A stretch of 6,539 nucleotides of DNA, taken from the NCBI GenBank assembly GCA_001805205.1, contig MHER01000008.1, positions 686 through 7,224 on the forward strand. The letters run 5' to 3'. Below, one piece after another: positions 5,226 through 6,539 of the stretch. A model generated the notes under the pieces. It made no database searches and was not told the origin of the DNA. It worked only from the letters and a program-made list of their open reading frames with translations. Both the position numbers and the translations under genes were made by a program. Each line of letters starts with the position of its first letter. Position 1 is the first letter of the stretch. The stretch is from Nitrospirae bacterium RIFCSPLOW2_12_42_9. GTDB lineage: Bacteria > Nitrospirota > 9FT-COMBO-42-15 > HDB-SIOI813.

Positions 5226-6539
5226 CTATTCCCCTTTCCTGTTTCTAAGTTCCACTACCTCACCGCCAAGTATATCAATTGCATCCTTTACAATCTGATC
5301 TGAAAATGCCTCTTCTATCTCACTCTGCTGTTTGTCATGCTGGTCTGCAAGATATTCATTATATGCAGGGCTATGCCCTTTCTTGTCTGATATTGTAGTA
5401 AATTTAATCGCTGTGATGCCAGGAATATAAGCCTTTACCCTCTCAAGTATAAAGTCCTTACTATCCTTTCTTTCAATAAGATTAATAAAGACAGAAGCCC
5501 CTCCATTAAAACCTATAGAGAGTATACCATCTTCAAACCCCACAAGTACACCCTGTTCAATGTAAGACCCCAGGCTCGGTTTTTCTTCATTTATTCTGGT
5601 AACAACCTTGTGCCAGAGGGTTGCAATGTCCGATGCATCACTCCCTTTTGTCTCTATGGTATTCTTTTTACCATCTACTTCAGTAGAAGTGATCGAAGGA
5701 ATATGGATTATTTCATTGCCGTGATCTTCCTCTCTTTTTGTTTCTTTAATCCACTCCTTTTTCTCTTCTACAGAGGTTATGCCCCCGGACAGCCTCTTTG
5801 CAATCTCTGCCAGTCTCCCGATCAGATTATCAACAGGTAGAACCGGCCTCATATCCGCAGCCTTAATAATTGCCATCTCAAAAGAAAACCTCGGGTGAGG
5901 AAACCACCGGATCTCTTCAAGGGTCTTTGAGAATATCCCGAATATCCTCTGAAGAATATCCATAGGAGTATTCTCAACCATCTTTGCCATCCCGGTTATC
6001 CTCTCCTGCGGGAGGTCTATGACCTCCTGTCCCAATCCGAGTTTGGTAATGGTGAGATTTCTAATATATTCCACCACATTTGTGCAGAACTGCTTCAGGT
6101 CATAACCCCCATCCACTATCTCTTTTAACACGGTCAGGGCGTTTGCTGAATCTCTGTTTAATATGTGCTGTATAAATGGCCCTGTCATATGATCTGCAAG
6201 GCCCAGTACCCACGTCACATCCCCTTCGTCAAGTTTACCCCCTGTATAAGCTATCACCTGGTCGAGGAGGCTCAGTGCATCCCTCATGCTCCCGTCAGAG
6301 GCCCCCGCAACAACAGACAGCGCATCCTCACTTGCCTTTATCCCCTCCTCCTGCAATATATATCTGAGTCTATCCATTATCTCTCTGTAGCTGATCCTTC
6401 TGAACTGAAAGTGCTGACACCTCGAATTTATAGTGCCTGGTATCTTGTGTTGTTCCGTAGTTGCAAAGATAAAAACAACATGAGGCGGGGGTTCCTCTAA
6501 TATCTTGAGGAGCGCATTAAATGCGGAGGTGGAGAGCAT
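5226..6539 (-). CDS. dnaX: DNA polymerase III subunit gamma/tau (5' end outside window)
   Basis: DnaX is the ATPase of the clamp-loader complex and, as tau, links polymerases and helicase at the fork. The 437 residues seen begin inside AAA+ domain [19 protein letters not shown] aligns with the HMLSxxxFNALLKTLEEPP region around residue 120 of complete proteins, so the M at the edge is internal and about 115-120 residues, including Walker A and the zinc finger, lie outside. Seen are sensor 1 FATTE (25-29), the arginine-finger SRC motif (NSRCQ, 39-42) and sensor 2 [12 protein letters not shown] (83-94), followed by the oligomerisation domain. A variable linker (about 265-305) leads to a C-terminal tau-like domain ending in [16 protein letters not shown] saw no A AAA AAG slippage site, so a short gamma form made by frameshifting is not evident. 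Stop is TAG. Confidence 0.97.
   Translation of the reverse strand: MLSTSAFNALLKILEEPPPHVVFIFATTEQHKIPGTINSRCQHFQFRRISYREIMDRLRYILQEEGIKASEDALSVVAGASDGSMRDALSLLDQVIAYTGGKLDEGDVTWVLGLADHMTGPFIQHILNRDSANALTVLKEIVDGGYDLKQFCTNVVEYIRNLTITKLGLGQEVIDLPQERITGMAKMVENTPMDILQRIFGIFSKTLEEIRWFPHPRFSFEMAIIKAADMRPVLPVDNLIGRLAEIAKRLSGGITSVEEKKEWIKETKREEDHGNEIIHIPSITSTEVDGKKNTIETKGSDASDIATLWHKVVTRINEEKPSLGSYIEQGVLVGFEDGILSIGFNGGASVFINLIERKDSKDFILERVKAYIPGITAIKFTTISDKKGHSPAYNEYLADQHDKQQSEIEEAFSDQIVKDAIDILGGEVVELRNRKGE

Overview
This 6.5-kb window is a dense bacterial chromosomal segment. All nine recognisable genes lie on the minus strand, so transcription runs from the high coordinates down to position 1. Both ends are cut. 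dnaX loses its N-terminal third beyond position 6539, and pilT loses its C-terminal end beyond position 1. I see no tRNA, rRNA, CRISPR array or transposase gene. Protein style, moderate base composition and the gene set (dnaX-ybaB-recR; pgpA-pncC-thpR-recA; PilZ and PilT) suggest a Gram-negative of the Nitrospirota or Desulfobacterota kind. That placement is inference and would need a RecA or DnaX tree.

Layout in transcription order: dnaX (DNA polymerase III tau/gamma, partial, 5226-6539), ybaB/ebfC (4882-5214) and recR (4289-4885) form the classic tightly packed replication-repair cluster. The dnaX-ybaB gap is 11 nt, and ybaB and recR overlap by ATGA. Next come a small PilZ-domain gene (3884-4195), pgpA (3345-3812), a stand-alone CinA C-terminal amidase (pncC type, 2805-3296), thpR (2231-2794), recA (1009-2043) and pilT (1-957). 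The gaps from recR to thpR are short (10-93 nt), so co-transcription is plausible. The largest gap, 187 nt between thpR and recA, is filled by a palindromic repeat-like element.

Functionally, the window combines recombination and repair (RecR, RecA, YbaB), replication (DnaX), NAD recycling (PncC), phospholipid synthesis (PgpA), RNA 2H phosphoesterase activity (ThpR) and surface motility (PilT), plus a probable c-di-GMP receptor (PilZ).

The two most unusual observations are these. First, the PilZ gene is interrupted by an in-frame TAG. The arginine motif needed for c-di-GMP binding sits in 14 codons immediately upstream of the stop, and an ATG follows the stop directly. Second, a roughly 180-bp element with matching inverted ends lies between thpR and recA; one end supplies the thpR stop codon, and the element occupies the place where a recA control region would be expected. 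I found no convincing new multi-gene system; the remaining genes look like ordinary housekeeping genes.
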